A stretch of DNA of 64,000 nucleotides from Serripes groenlandicus (GCA_031761405.1 JASEVX010000001.1:28408612-28472611), one strand, 5' to 3'. Counted from the stretch's first letter, positions 12,520 to 24,838 are shown. Numbers and translations: made by a program. Notes: a model not told the origin generated them from the letters alone.

Positions 12520-12872
12520 AAATTTACTCCTCCAAGAAAAAGAAAAGGGTAGGTTTCTATTATATACATAGGAACATATAGCACCAAAATAGAGTCCACA
12601 AACTGACGGCGGGTTCTTGTTAAAAGACAAAGGAACAATAGACTCATCAAAGACAACACAATCTTATAAAATACATTGTAATATATAGTATAAACATTTG
12701 ACTCCGCTAAACACAATGGCGTATTCAATATAAAGGATAAAAATCATCCAAAACAAAAATTTGACTCCTCACAAACAAGGTGACGAGTTCCTATTAATTA
12801 TATAGGAATATATAGGAGAAAAATTGACTCCTCAAAACAAAATGGCGGATTCCTATTGAACATATAGTAAAC
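12520..12872. repeat. Degenerate tandem repeat, about 70-bp unit
   Basis: About five units carry 'TTGACTCCTCAAAACAAAAT', then 'GGCGGATTCCTATT' and 'ATATAGGA' in varied form (about 12530, 12590, 12690, 12758, 12826). Some spacings are nearer 68 bp. Confidence 0.6.
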
Positions 12873-12884
12873 ACTTTGGTCTAG

Positions 12885-13740
12885 GGTCACGCCCTCTACT
12901 ACCTTTCGGGACCAATTATTTGTGTTTATTTCAAGGCGCCCTATAGCAATTTGCCGGTGCCAAGCCATGTTAGGGAAAGAGTATTTTCTTGCGAGAATAA
13001 GTGTTAAAGTTGAAACTCTATGGTAACATAGGTGATGTATTTTAGCCTGTAATACAGAATTGAGAATTTAAATCTGCAATTTGCAGCATGGTTATTTCAT
13101 TTGAATTTTTGTGATACAGAATTAAAAATACACATGTTCTGATGCCTGTCAGGCATATAGGATGCCTGTCAAACAATAACTGTAATTCCATTTGTGAATA
13201 ACGCCGGATGTTTGGCGGCCTCCATTACAATCTTTCCAACCGGTCTAGTAGGGGTGAAATTTATCACGTTTCATCGGTATCTCCAACAGTTTGGACAGGA
13301 CAAAGAAAGTCTCTTTCAGCATTAATCTTTTTTATAATTCGAACAAATAGGTCGCCCCTATTGGATTCCTCGAAGTACAACACATGTTGTGCTTCCTGTC
13401 CGGCATATAGGATGCCTGTCAAACAATAAGTGTTATTCGGACTTATTTCATTAGTGAATAACGCCGGTTGTTTGGAGACCTCCATTACAATCTTTCCAAC
13501 CGGTCGAGTACATTTCACGAGGTTGAACATGGTAACATATGTGATGTGATTTTAGCCTGTAACACAGAATTGGGATTTAAATCTGCAAGTTGCAGCATAG
13601 TTATTTCATTTGAATTTTTGTGATACAGAATTTGGTATTTACTCGGCAATTTGCAGAAAAGTGATTTCATTGGAGTTGTTTTGTGATACAGAGTTTATAA
13701 TCTACACTGCAATTTTTAATGCAGTCATTCTTATAATATA
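12885..13740. repeat. Interspersed repeat with internal tandem duplication
   Basis: 'GCATATAGGATGCCTGTCAA' occurs near 13152 and 13402, and 'CTCCATTACAATCTTTCCAA' near 13222 and 13482, giving an internal period of about 255 bp. Related sequence is at 26140-26340 and 26680-26930 ('CAATTTGCCGGTG', 'TTTAGCCTGTAA'). The ORFs here on both strands mirror each other and look like by-products. Confidence 0.6.
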
Positions 13741-14235
13741 CAATTATGACAGAACACTAGAAGTGTATCCCAATAAGTAATACAACAATGCACTTTCATG
13801 TTACATAGAGGAGGTAAGAGTCAATATAACCACACGTCACTCAACTAAATGTTCGGATGTACGAGATTATTACACATTTACATCTACAATTGGGCAGCTC
13901 AACATGACAACTGACCTACGCGGTTGAGATATTTATCCGCTAAGTTAGATCAGGATCTTACCGGTTCGCCATGTAGTTCTACAAGCACCAGTGTAGCCAT
14001 TGCAGTCTTCTGAAAACGGTTTTGATTGGACACTGACCAAAAACTGACTATGCACGAATGTAGTTTGATCGTAAATAGTGGTTCCCCGTGACGTGGCCCA
14101 AAAGCGGGCCAGCCATGCCACGGGAAAATACACGCGATGGAGTTTGTAATAAGTGTGGATCTCACTGTGCATTCGTACTTTATTATACCGATAACCGCTA
14201 TCATAAGGTTCTATAACACTTCTATGACCAGTCAG

Positions 14236-14400
14236 AGTTGGTTTGTTTTGTGTTTTACGTCGCTTTTAAAATTGTCATTTATATCACGGCGATATATCGT
14301 GGGTAGGTTACCATTAGTACTGGTCTATTTAACATGACACAAGCGAGTAAGAGAACAATGGCGATCATGGTCAGAATGCAGAGGGCTACGAGGATCCGGA
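14236..14400 (-). mobile_element. SINE 3' fragment, reverse orientation
   Basis: 'TTTACGTCGCTTTTAAAATT', 'TATATCACGGCGAT' and 'GGTTACCATTAGTACTGGT' are the reversed tail and body of the Pro-like SINE. The head is missing. Confidence 0.5.
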
Positions 14401-14573
14401 TCTGGATCTAAACTGTCGGTAAAATGCCCTGTGGTGTGTTGGCCTATGACTCTGTTTATCTGCTATCTGTACAAAAATCCCACTGTAGTACAAGTTGCTA
14501 CATGTTCCATTTCACTCATACATACGAGATTTGATGCTTCTGCAGTCGAATTTAGAAAACTGATTTGGTTACG

Positions 14574-14830
14574 AACACATTGCTTAAAATGCAATGTGTT
14601 CAATTGTATGTCTAAATTATACATGTACTTCTAGAAAACGGAGACATTTCTCAAATGCAATGCGTTCAACTGTATTTCTTAATTATATATGTAATTCTCG
14701 AAAACGGAGACATTTCTAAACATGCAATATGTTCAAATGTATGTCCAAATTAAACATGTATTTCTCGGAAACGGAAACATTGCTTAAATGCAATGTGTTC
14801 AACTGTTTGTTCAAATTATACATTATATTT
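14574..14830. repeat. Four-unit tandem repeat, about 68 bp
   Basis: Units begin near 14576, 14644, 14709 and 14777 with 'ACATT.CT.AAATGCAAT.', then 'GTTCAA', 'AATTATACATGTA' and 'GAAAACGGA'. Most substitutions differ between units. Confidence 0.75.
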
Positions 14831-15540
14831 CCAGTTTTCCGGATAGACACGTTTTCCACAAACGTTTTAAGAGGATACGGCTATTAAATATCGTATCAGA
14901 TAAACGATTAAGAACACTAATAATTTATGAATGTGTAAGTTGATCGATTTGACATTAACCAAGCTTAACACAGAAGAACTGTTTTATCACGACAGCATGT
15001 GATTTCTTTAATTACATAATACATGACGCTTAAATTCGATTAGAATGTAAGCACGTCAGGATCAGGTCAATTGTGTCATGTAATAACGGTTAACCATACA
15101 AAATACTTAAACAAATTGTAGTAATAATGACTGCTCTCCTTGGCGTCCAGGGTTGCGGGGTTAGCATAACAACTGACTTGCTGATGTCAGGATAATCGGA
15201 CCCCGATTTCAACGGAGGGAGAACGGTGCTCCGTGAAAACCAACAAAAGCGTTAGTTTTACACTGTGCTCCTTTAAAAAAGCCCTTCCTGAAAATCCATA
15301 CGAAAGGATCCACATGGAATCTGCCCTCTGAAGTTTCTTTAAAACTGCTATGATTCTCGAACAGTGCAGAGTCGTAACATACTGCTGGGATGCACTGGCT
15401 GATGTCGATCTGCGCCGGTCACATAGAGATGTAGACACAAGACGATCTCATAATGATTCTTATATCCTATTAGCAGATTTACAAAGTTCGTATCATTTAC
15501 ATTGATATCATTATCACGTTTAAATGTCAAGTATCATTTG

Positions 15541-16268
15541 CCTTTTTATGCCCCCGGAATCATAGATTCGGTGGGCATATAGTTTTTGGCCTGTCTGCAC
15601 GTCTGTCTGTCTGTCTGTCTGTCTGCACGAAAAAAACTTTAACCTTGACCACTACTTTTGAACCATAACAGGTACGGCTACCATATTTCACATGTGTATT
15701 CCTTGTGACATGACCTTTCTGTCAGTACCAACATTTTTGACCTTGCGACCTTGACCTTTGACCTAGATGTTGCCATTCTCGAAAAAAACTTTAACCTTGG
15801 CCATTACTTTTGAACCATAACAGGTACGGCTACCATATTTCACATGGGTATTCCTTGTGACATGACCTTTCTGTCAGTACCAATATTTTTGACCTTGCGA
15901 CCTTGACCTTTGACCTAGATGTTGCCATTCTCGAAAAAAACCTTTAACCTTGACCACTACTTTTGAACCATAACAGGTACGGCTACCATATTTCACATGC
16001 GTATTTCTTGTGACATGACCTTTCTGTCAGTACCAACATTTTTGACCTTGCGACCTTGACCTTTGACATAGATGTTGCCATTCTCGAAAAAACCTTTAAC
16101 CTTGGCCATTACTTTTGAACCATAACAGATACGGCTACCATATTTCACACGTGTATTCCTTTTGACATGACCTTTCTGTCAATACCAAAATTGTTCACCT
16201 TGCGACCTTGACCTTTGACCTAGATGTTGCCATTTGGGGGCATCAGTGTTTCACAAACACATCTTGTT
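15541..16268. mobile_element. Tandem-repeat element, about 153-bp units, copy B only
   Basis: It starts 'ATGCCCCCGGAATCATAGAT' and a (GTCT)n stretch. Four units of about 153 bp follow ('TTTGAACCATAACAGGTACG', 'CCTTGACCTTTGACCTAGAT'), then 'GGGGGCATCAGTGTTTCACA'. Copy A lacks the whole block at the matching site (29130), just downstream of the receptor stop codon. Each unit contains TGACCTTTGACCT, a direct repeat of the nuclear-receptor half-site spaced by one base. Confidence 0.75.
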
Positions 16269-16878
16269 TAACACTTACTATAATCTGGTACTATCAAGTA
16301 TTTCAATGTATTTCTTTACTTCAACGTCTTTCTCAGCGAAAACATCTCTCTGTTTATCCAGCTGACTGTCGTCTATCTTATCATAAACTATGTCTTCACC
16401 ATCTACACATTCTGGGATGTTAAGGATAATGTTATTGTGCTTTACACTATGGCCAATGTAATGCGGTTTATCACCGCATGCGGCCTGTACAAGGTCATCC
16501 GTAGTCTGGTCGTTCGTTGTTCGCTTCTTCGGCAACGACAGCTGGAGCCTCTTCCAAAATTTCGCAACCATCTTTACTGTTTCTTCTTTCGGCCATTCCA
16601 AATAGGTCACTAGAATGAAAAGTAAAGTATCAACCTTGCCATATGCATAATAAATATACGGCAGAAGACTTTGAAAAATCTCAGCAAAAGTCTGGAAAGA
16701 GTCTATAAATATGAGTATAGTTTTTCAATAGAGCTGAAAATATAATGGCAAATTTAGAGAGTGTTTATTATTAGCAATTTCTGCTTTTGCCACAAGTTTT
16801 CAAATGTCGTCTGCTTCAGATGTCAAAATGTGTCTGCATATGGGAAAGGTTTAATGTTACTATTTATGTTTTATTTTA

Positions 16879-16984
16879 AACCGACTCAATGGTCTAGTGG
16901 TTAAAGCATCGACGCACTGCTTCTTGGGTTCAATTCCCAGTCGGATAATACCACATAGTGATAGTTCCTCTCATTGGCGCTAAG
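16879..16984 (+). mobile_element. tRNA-like SINE head before minisatellite
   Basis: A box 'TGGTCTAGTGGTTAAAGC' and B box 'GGGTTCAATTCCC' lie in 'CCGACTCAATGG...CAGTCGG'. The same head is at 29761 in copy A. The body passes straight into the 45-bp tandem array. Confidence 0.65.
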
Positions 16985-17290
16985 CGAATGAAAAGTCAGG
17001 ATAGACTTATCGATAGCATTAATGATTTACCAATGAAAAGTCAGGATAAACTTATCGATAGCATTATTGATTTACCAATGAAAAGTCAGGATAAACTTAT
17101 CGATAGCATTAATGATTTACCAATGAAAAGTCAGGATAAACTTATCGATAGCATTACTGATTTACCAATGAAAAGTCAGGATAAACTTATCGATAGCATT
17201 ATTGATTTACCAATGAAAAGTCAAGATAAACTTATCGATAGCATTAATGATTTATCAATGAAAAGTCAGGATAAACTTAGCGATATCACG
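16985..17290 (+). repeat. 45-bp minisatellite, about 6.5 units (copy B)
   Basis: The unit is 'ATGAAAAGTCAGGATAAACT' followed by 'TATCGATAGCATTAATGATT' and 'TACCA'. Because 45 is divisible by three it stays open as a 15-residue repeat (MKSQDKLIDSINDLP). I do not consider it coding: it lies antisense within an intron of the receptor pseudogene and continues from a SINE. Copy A has about 10.5 units. Confidence 0.9.
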
Positions 17291-17455
17291 GCGACAGTTC
17301 ACTTATTCATGATCCCTGGGTAAACTAACCAGTACTAGGCTAGAAAATGTGCCTTGCCCAAGGGCACTCCACCATCCCCGTAGTGCCGCAACTGCCGATC
17401 GAACACGGGACACCTGGTTTCAAATCCCCGACGCTAACCACTCGACCACAGCGGA
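17283..17455 (-). mobile_element. tRNA-Ser-like SINE, copy B only
   Basis: On the minus strand it reads 'GTGGTCGAGTGGTTAGCGTC', an anticodon-like 'TTTGAAACC' and B box 'GTGTTCGATCGG'. Copy A lacks it. Relatives: 23610-23800 (+), 37905-38045 (+, decayed), 39865-40010 (-), 58955-59125 (+). Confidence 0.7.
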
Positions 17456-17564
17456 TTCCTGAAAGCAACGTAAAGCACCGTTCAAACAATCAAACCCATC
17501 GAATGAAAGCAAGAGAAAACTATCTACCGATTAAGACGAAACATTTGTAAATGAGGAGAACAAA

Positions 17565-17790
17565 AGTGAGAACTCTTTCCCACACGCATACATATTGTGA
17601 CGCCTCTTAAGCAGACGACTAATTGAAACATTTTGATTAAAGGAGAAATTGCTCAAAATCCTGAATAATTTGATACCTTATAGGTAAACAATTCCGATCT
17701 CAGGCGAGACAGCTTATTAAGAGCGGATTAACCTAATCTGTTTTGTTTGCAAGAGCCTTAATATTGCCATTGGCGAAGAAAGAGTTTAGC
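17565..17790. repeat. MITE remnants in receptor intron 4 (copy B)
   Basis: A remnant of the 'GCAGACGAC...GGAGAAATTGCTC' element is followed by a half copy of the 'GAAAGAGTTTA' element whose full form is at 44478-44693. The matching stretch in copy A is 30450-30670. Confidence 0.5.
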
Positions 17791-18659
17791 ACACAGAACA
17801 TCGTTCTTTTTAGGCAACTGCCACACTTCAGATATAAATATGGTCCTTAATTGCATGAAATCAACAGAATGAAAGTACACCAAATACATCCGCGGACATG
17901 CTGATCTGCCAAGTAGTCCCCTAAGAATCGGTGTGTGCCAAGATGTGATTGTATACACTCACTAGCCCGCAATAAATTTAACTATTCGTTGTTAATATGT
18001 ATTTTGACCGTGTATGAAAATAGAGTATGTGAAAATATGATTTGGCCCAGCCCGATTGTGTGCAAAACGACGGGAACCATTTTCGCGGAGTGATTACTTT
18101 CTACATAATACATGAAACCAAGGTTTTTGTAATTATTATTTGCTTAGGTGTAACTCTTTTCAAATATATAGAGTGTCCTACCAATAACACTTAAAGAAAG
18201 TATAACATTTGCGGGTTGACATTTGTTGATTTAAATTTGTAAAGTTGAAGGAATGTAACCTTAAACTGTAACAAGACAAACGTGTTCATTACCTGACCCT
18301 AGTATGACCTTTAGATTGGGATCCAGATCCTCTTTAACGCCCGATATGTCGTCAAGGAGAATCGGAATTATTCGGTGCTTTTGCTTAAGCATCTCTTGCT
18401 GGGCAACCTGGTATTCGAATTTGGTGAACTCGCTTTTGACGAAATTGGGCGTTATAACCAGTATTAATTGTTGTTTATTGTAACTTTCCTCTTTCAAAAA
18501 TGTTTCTGCCAGTACTATTTATCCATGTAAGAGACACCAGCGAGTAAGACGTTAGAAATTGGGCGTTATAACCAGTATGGTACGTCGGCTTCCATGTACC
18601 GCTTTTATGATGATGTTTGCAATTGCTGAAATGTGAAAAAATGTTGTTTATTGTAGTTG

Positions 18660-18900
18660 TCATCTTTCAACATTTTGTCTGTTGTATCACAGCGATTCAT
18701 GGGTAAGTTACCAGTACTATTTATCCATGTGAGAGACGCCAGCGAGTAAGACGTTATGCTAACCCCCACAATTCTGATCTCCAAGGAGGGACAGTCATTA
18801 CTTTCATTGTTAAAGCCTTCCGTATGACCCGGCCGGGCATCGCACCAGTGACATCCCATACCCGAGGCGGACGTTCTACCACTTCACCACCCAGGCGGAC
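18660..18900 (-). mobile_element. tRNA-Pro-like SINE, reverse orientation (copy B)
   Basis: On the minus strand it has the head 'CCTGGGTGGTGAAGTGGTAG' and body 'GGGGGTTAGCATAACG'. The tail side ends at 'TGTTGTATCACAGCG'. The matching copy in A is 31425-31690. A piece of this body is also what interrupts exon 4 of the pseudogene at 18466-18556. Confidence 0.65.
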
Positions 18901-19920
18901 AACCTTCCAGTGTTTACGACAGGGGACGATCCAGAGCAGCGTGTGCTACCAAGAGGCATGATCAGGCAAAAAAAAAACTATTTGCCATTTAACTCAAATC
19001 ATTGCCTGAAAACCGCATAGCAGCAGTTCTGATTGCTCAAACGATCAATCAAACCTGCTCCTGTGCTTTTTTATTGATTTAATTTTATCATTTGCATCCC
19101 TTTCATAATAGGCACTTCAGTATAAATCAACCAGGAAGCCGACAAAACATAATAGAGGCATACAGACGGCGATCACTCGAGCACTGTCACTTTTCACCCA
19201 ATTTGATAGGTTAGAGGCAGATTTATTCTGAAAATCGACCAATCAGCCGTCTTATTTGGTTATAGCACGGAGAACGTTTTCAGAGTTTTGTAGATTCGTA
19301 ACCAGGCTCATTTTACCCTTTTGCCAGAGACAGGCGTCATAGACTTTGTAGTATAGGCCTTTTGGCGAGAGGTGTTAAAACACAATAATAATAGTGTTTC
19401 TCTTATAAAAAGAGATTTTAGTTGTAAAGACTTTCAGTAGTGATGTAAGTTTATTTTACTTATGTTCAATGCCAAAGATGTATTTTTGACGTTTCGGTGG
19501 AAAAAAAGTAGACTCTCTTCGACAACAAACTATGATCGACGTGTAAAATATATGTCAATTATTTTAAAAAGACTTTTCCGCCTTTGTTCTTATTATTCTC
19601 TTAATTAAAGTTTGCATTTTTTCCTAGATTTCCGGTTCATTTGATTGCCATTTAATGATTTGAAATGCAAATGAAGTAGATTCCTATATACGTCAGGGAT
19701 ATTGGTCATTTACGATCGATGTATTCAAGCCTTTCCCCCAACATGAAGACGCATTTTGACACATATGCAGCAGACGAAATTTGAAAACATTGTGGATAAG
19801 GAGGAATTGTACATGATGGGCAATTTTCCGTTAAGCCAGCCACATTGGTTTCAACTTATGAGACTTTTCATATTTTGGTCTTGATATATTTCTGAGTCGT
19901 CTGCTGTAGACTTATTATAA

Positions 19921-20190
19921 TATTGAGTCGTCCCGCGAGCTAACCAACATTGTGGACTCTGCGTAAAGTATCGACCCGGATAAGCCTAAGCATGCCGCGC
20001 AGGCTAACCCGGACAGACACTTTTCGCCACCCGTGGATTTTCTGTTTCAGGAATCATTACTCTATACATCAAGCTCCCTGAGACGGATTGTGTCGGCCTG
20101 GATTAGCATGCGCGGACTGCGTTGGCTGATCTGGGTCGATACATTAAGCAGAGTCCATAATGATGGTTTTCTAGTGGGACAGGCTCATAT
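19921..20190. mobile_element. Foldback MITE, family M1, full length
   Basis: From 'TATTGAGTCGTCCCGCGAGC' to 'GTGGGACAGGCTCATAT', with both arms and interior present. In copy A the same insertion has lost its middle (33203-33305). Confidence 0.85.
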
Positions 20191-21108
20191 GTGGGAAAGA
20201 GTCAAAGCTTTGATGAATTATACTGTAACTTACTATCTCCTGGAATAAAATCCCTAAAATGCACGTGAGTCTTGAACCCCATTTCACGATTGAGGGTCGG
20301 GAATAGCACATTCACCACGAACTCTTCATCCCGGGGGTCGGACTTGTAGGAGATAAAGGAAAAAGGATATTATAGCGGCTATCCGCACAGGCCAACCGTA
20401 AGACATTCGCAACCAGTTTAGATCCGTATCGGCCGGCGCATTCGCGCAATCTGATCTGATCTATAACAATAGCAACAATGGTCAATGATAGTACATATCG
20501 AGATAAACCCTTTTCCATAAACGCCTACAATTAATCCGCAGTAGAAGACTTTGAAGGTATCTAGCCGAATATATGGTAAATAATTAATAACGAAAGTACA
20601 ACTATTGAATAGAGTTGAAAACGTTGTGGCAAAGGGAGAAATTGCTCGTAATTATTAATTTCTACATATGTTTCCATGTTTGTAAAAGTCTGCAGCCCAT
20701 TCGTCACAATGCGTATTCACAATAAGCAAAGTCATCGGGATTCTGTAATAAAATAGATAGTTTGAAGTAATGGTGATAAAAAGCATTTATTTTCAAAAGA
20801 ATAACTCCCTTGTCTTATAAAAAGAAAACTATTATCTTTTTCATTTGTATACTCATCAATTTGAAAGAGATATAATGAACATTGAGAAGATGGTGATGGA
20901 GGTGAGGAAGAAGAAACTGAAGAAGAAATAGAAAAAGAAGATTTGTTGATTGGTTTGAGCTGAACCCCGGTTCCAACGGTCTTTCAGTTATAACACGGCG
21001 GTTCGTTCACCTCAATGCTTTCCTGGCTTTGCCGATCAAATATACCCAGGCAACACTCTTCCCGCATATACTATTTAGCTCATTGGTAGAATTCGAATGA
21101 CGATAGTC

Positions 21109-21378
21109 TCAAAGAAGAAGAAGAAGAAGAAGAAGAAGAAGAAGAAGAAGAAGAAGAAGGAAGAAGAAGAAGAAGAAGAAGAAGAAGAAGAAGAAGAAGA
21201 GAAGAAGAAGAAGAAGAAGAAGAAGAAGAAGAAGAAGAAGAAGAAGAAGAAGAAGAAGAAGAAGAAGAAGAAAAAGAAGAAGAAGAAGAAGAAGAAGAAG
21301 AAGAAGAAGAAGAAGAAGAAGAAGAAGAAGAAAAAGAAGAAGAAGAAGAAGAAGAAGAAGAAGCAGAAGAAGAAGAAG
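21109..21378. repeat. Expanded (GAA)n tract in intron 1 (copy B)
   Basis: About 270 bp of nearly pure GAA on the plus strand (TTC in the transcript sense), starting 34 bases inside intron 1 of the pseudogene. Copy A has only a short interrupted tract at the same place (35127-35195). The long Lys/Glu and Ser/Leu ORFs predicted here are artefacts of the repeat. Confidence 0.95.
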
Positions 21379-22293
21379 GGTAGGAGGAAGGGGAAATAGA
21401 TACTTTCCTACCTGGAGTTGTTACCACATCGGTACAATTGCCTCCTGTAAAACCATACTCGCATAGTTTTCCAAACGCCTTATCGTCACATTCACAGGAA
21501 GTCGATCCGTTCACTTCGAAACAGACACCGTGCTTACAAAGAGGTCCAGACTCACACTGTCGTTCTGTTAGGTTACGTATTTGGTAGAATTTGCCGCATA
21601 ATTGATTGGATGGTTCAGTAGACAGTGGTGGAGGAGTGGAAGAGCATGTAGGTATGCATGCAGATCCTCCTAATATCGCCACGTTAATACATTTATGACC
21701 TGGAGGACAGTCTAAACTACATCGTGATGGTGTCGTTAGGCTATGCTGAATGTGTTCTTCGCATCTTTCTCCTTTATAATTCGAATTTAATTACAAACAT
21801 CTCCGTTACTTGAACTGTCATAGAAACAGTTACCATGATCACCACAGTCCAAACAACATTCCCGGTTACAAAATGGTCCTGTCGCACCTGCGTCGCAAGT
21901 ACAGTCAAACCCCGCATATTTACCGTACTTACACTGGAATCCTGATATACATGTCCGTTCTTTATCAGTATACATTGTGTAAGTTTTGTTGCAAAGTGTT
22001 ATAAGAGGATGTGCAGAACTTGATGCACTTGTTACAGACTCCGCAGCAGTTGAAAGCGATATAGACGTGCGATTGTGGCTTGACGTTGTTGTGTTTGCAT
22101 TGTTTGGTGAGATCAGGGACATCAAAAACACAACAACAAATCCAAATCGCAACATCTTGATATAGTCCTTATGTTGTTTCCTGTATGCTAAAAGCGTGTT
22201 TACTTTTCTCTTTTTTTCTTTAAGCGTTGCTTATACCCTAGGATAAAAGGAAAACAGGGGAGAGTTTGCATTGCCGTTTATCATCACTAGCAT

Positions 22294-22294
22294 T

Positions 22295-22343
<49 letters not shown>
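22294..22343. repeat. (CAT)n microsatellite
   Basis: About 17 CAT units upstream of the copy B start codon; copy A has about 8 units at 36590-36615. They produce false poly-Met and poly-Asp ORFs. Confidence 0.95.
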
Positions 22344-22747
22344 ACAAAAACATCATCATCAGTAGCAGCAATATCACCTGAATTATGACAATAAATAAAT
22401 GAAATGAAATTTGATATGAATCCAGAGATAACTCGAACACGTCGATAACTCCATAGCATTTCCTGGTCACGTTCGACTGACAAACGATTATAAGACCAAT
22501 TTGTAAACATATGCTCTCTGGAAAATTGGATTCGTAAAGAGTTGAAAATATTGTGGTTAATGAATTTTTTTTCAGATTTTAATTTTATTATATTCTATTC
22601 ATTTAATGTAGTCGAATGTTTTAGGAAAACAGGAAGATATATAGCTCTAAATAACGAATAGGACGTTTAAAACATTTAAACATTGGTGAATATATTGAAT
22701 TCTCCATATGCTTAAATATACGTGAAATGTAACGAAATAAACTTACT

Positions 22748-23067
<320 letters not shown>

Positions 23068-23609
23068 ACGGTTATATTTATATCAACCATGCTATAGTAT
23101 CAAATAACAACGTTTCTGAAAGCATGTCTGTTAATTTTGTTCGACCTAATAGTCTAACCAGTGTGTTCTTCGTTCGCATGTACGGTAAACGTACATACAT
23201 GTACCTCTCTACAAAATGCCTGAAGTGTAGCCCAGTTTGTTCCATGCGATGTCTAATTGAATGATGTCACAGCGGAGTGTCTCTTTAGTCGAGGCTCAGG
23301 TATCTATAAATAAAATAAGTAGCCTTACGCTCCAGTACTCACGCTCACGGATACAAATGTGCGACGTGTCGTGTATACAATCCTACATCGCATTTATTGC
23401 TTAAAAATTAAAGGGATAGACACATATTTAGAATCCACTTCTCCACTGTTCCCCGCTGTCATTGTCCTTTACCCTTTCCAACATGTAGACGCATTTTTAC
23501 GCATCTGCACCAGACGACTTTTGAACAGATTGTGACAAAAGGATAAATAGCTCAGAACGAGCGATTACTCCTTCTGCCACAAAGTTTTCAATTGTTTTCA
23601 ATATTTATA

Positions 23610-23800
23610 CCTACAATAATCGAGTGGTTAGCGTCGGGTATTTGAAACCAGACGTCCCGGATGTCCTTGGGCGGGGCACATTTTCTAGCCTAGTACTTGT
23701 CGTTTTACCCAGGGATCACGGATAAGTGAAATTGCACCGTGATATAACTAAAGTAATCTTGAAAACGGTGTAAAAGTCCAAATAAAATAAATCAAATTAC
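23610..23800 (+). mobile_element. tRNA-Ser-like SINE fragment
   Basis: 'ATCGAGTGGTTAGCGTCGGG' and 'TTTGAAACCAG' (head), 'GCCTAGTACTTGTCGTTTTA' (body) and 'CACCGTGATATAACTAAAGT' (3' part). Also present, more decayed, in copy A at 37905-38045. Confidence 0.6.
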
Positions 23801-24570
23801 TTATTGTCTCATTTCCCTTGTCTTTTCAATGGGTATCATCGGTTGAAAGTTTTATAAACTTGCGTTCAATGTTATATAAAGTAAAGACCTATTTTGAGTG
23901 ACTTGGCCCAGATGGATTGACGTCATTTTACACTTGAATGCAAGTTAATGTATGCATATTTTGGGCCACCTCACGGAAAAATGTAGTCCAGGTTTCTGTA
24001 CTAGGAAGGAGATTTTATATTTTGACTGTTCGCATCCTGTTACAATGCACTATGTAACGCCGATATATTGATTAACAACCAGGAAAGATTCAGATCAGCC
24101 TGTGCCCTCGTGCAGTCACATCAGAAGATTTCATGTTCGTCATCTCGTCTTACAGGCCGGATGGCTTACAGGAAGCCTTTTAGCACATATTTTAGTCCAA
24201 AAAACCACATCAATTATAATTATGCAATTAAAATTAAAAACGTCCGAATGTCGATTTTCTTGTTACGTAACGCATTCAATGGAATATTGTCCTATTGATT
24301 CGTATTTGTAATGGTGTTGTTGAAGTCCTACCTGATTGACGTATGTATGTATATTATTTGATTGATGTGTATTATGCATCAGTTTTCGACTAGGATTGGT
24401 GCGTTAATTACAAAGTCAGTATGCATGTACACTATTGTGGTGTGTTTGTGTTTAATGATCTATGGCTAAGCATGAAACGGTTGTAACTGTAGGTTAGTTA
24501 AGAAGCAATTACATCTGTTTCCCGCTGAGCCAACGCGCTGCTTTCAATCGTATTTCAGTTATATCACGTA

Positions 24571-24838
24571 TATAATGAGCCGTCCCGCAAGAAAACCAAC
24601 ATTGTGGACTCTGCGTAAAGTATCAACCCGGATCAGGCAAAGCATGCCACGCAGGCTTACCCGGATATACACTTTTCGCCTCCTGTTGATTTGTCTGTTT
24701 CCGGAATCATTACTCTATACCTCTATTCCCCATATACGGAATGTGTCGGCCCGGATCAGTCTGTGCGCACTGTACGGGCTGATCTAGGTCAATACATTAC
24801 GCAGAGGTCATATTGTTGGTTTTCTCGCCGGACAGTCT
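24571..24838. mobile_element. Foldback MITE, family M1, full length
   Basis: From 'TATAATGAGCCGTCCCGCAA' to 'TTTTCTCGCCGGACAGTC'. The copy A counterpart (39088-39231) keeps only the left half. Confidence 0.85.

Larger units (their letters stand above)
16278..22155 (-). pseudogene. EGF-like/TIR receptor pseudogene (copy B)
   Basis: This is the paralogue of the intact gene at 29147-36454. Exon 1 starts at the ATG at 22155 with an equivalent signal peptide (MLRFGFVVVF). It frameshifts into a stop near 21787, has only one of the long cassettes, and lost 27 codons near its end; its donor at 21412 survives. The transmembrane exon is absent: the deletion joins about 20460 directly to sequence matching 34301. 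Exon 3 (about 20234-20357) lost its acceptor and the 'EWDT' start of TIR box 1, but keeps RDFIPGD and its donor. Exon 4 (18293-18625) has a 114-bp insertion with an in-frame stop. Exon 5 (16278-16609) is open, with its acceptor, but 42 bp shorter. The lesions are independent, so reading errors cannot explain them all. It may still be transcribed. Confidence 0.88.

Noticed and set aside
16958..17323. 121-codon ORF of 15-residue repeats
   Set aside because: The unit length is a multiple of three, so openness is automatic. It lies antisense in an intron and grows out of a SINE.
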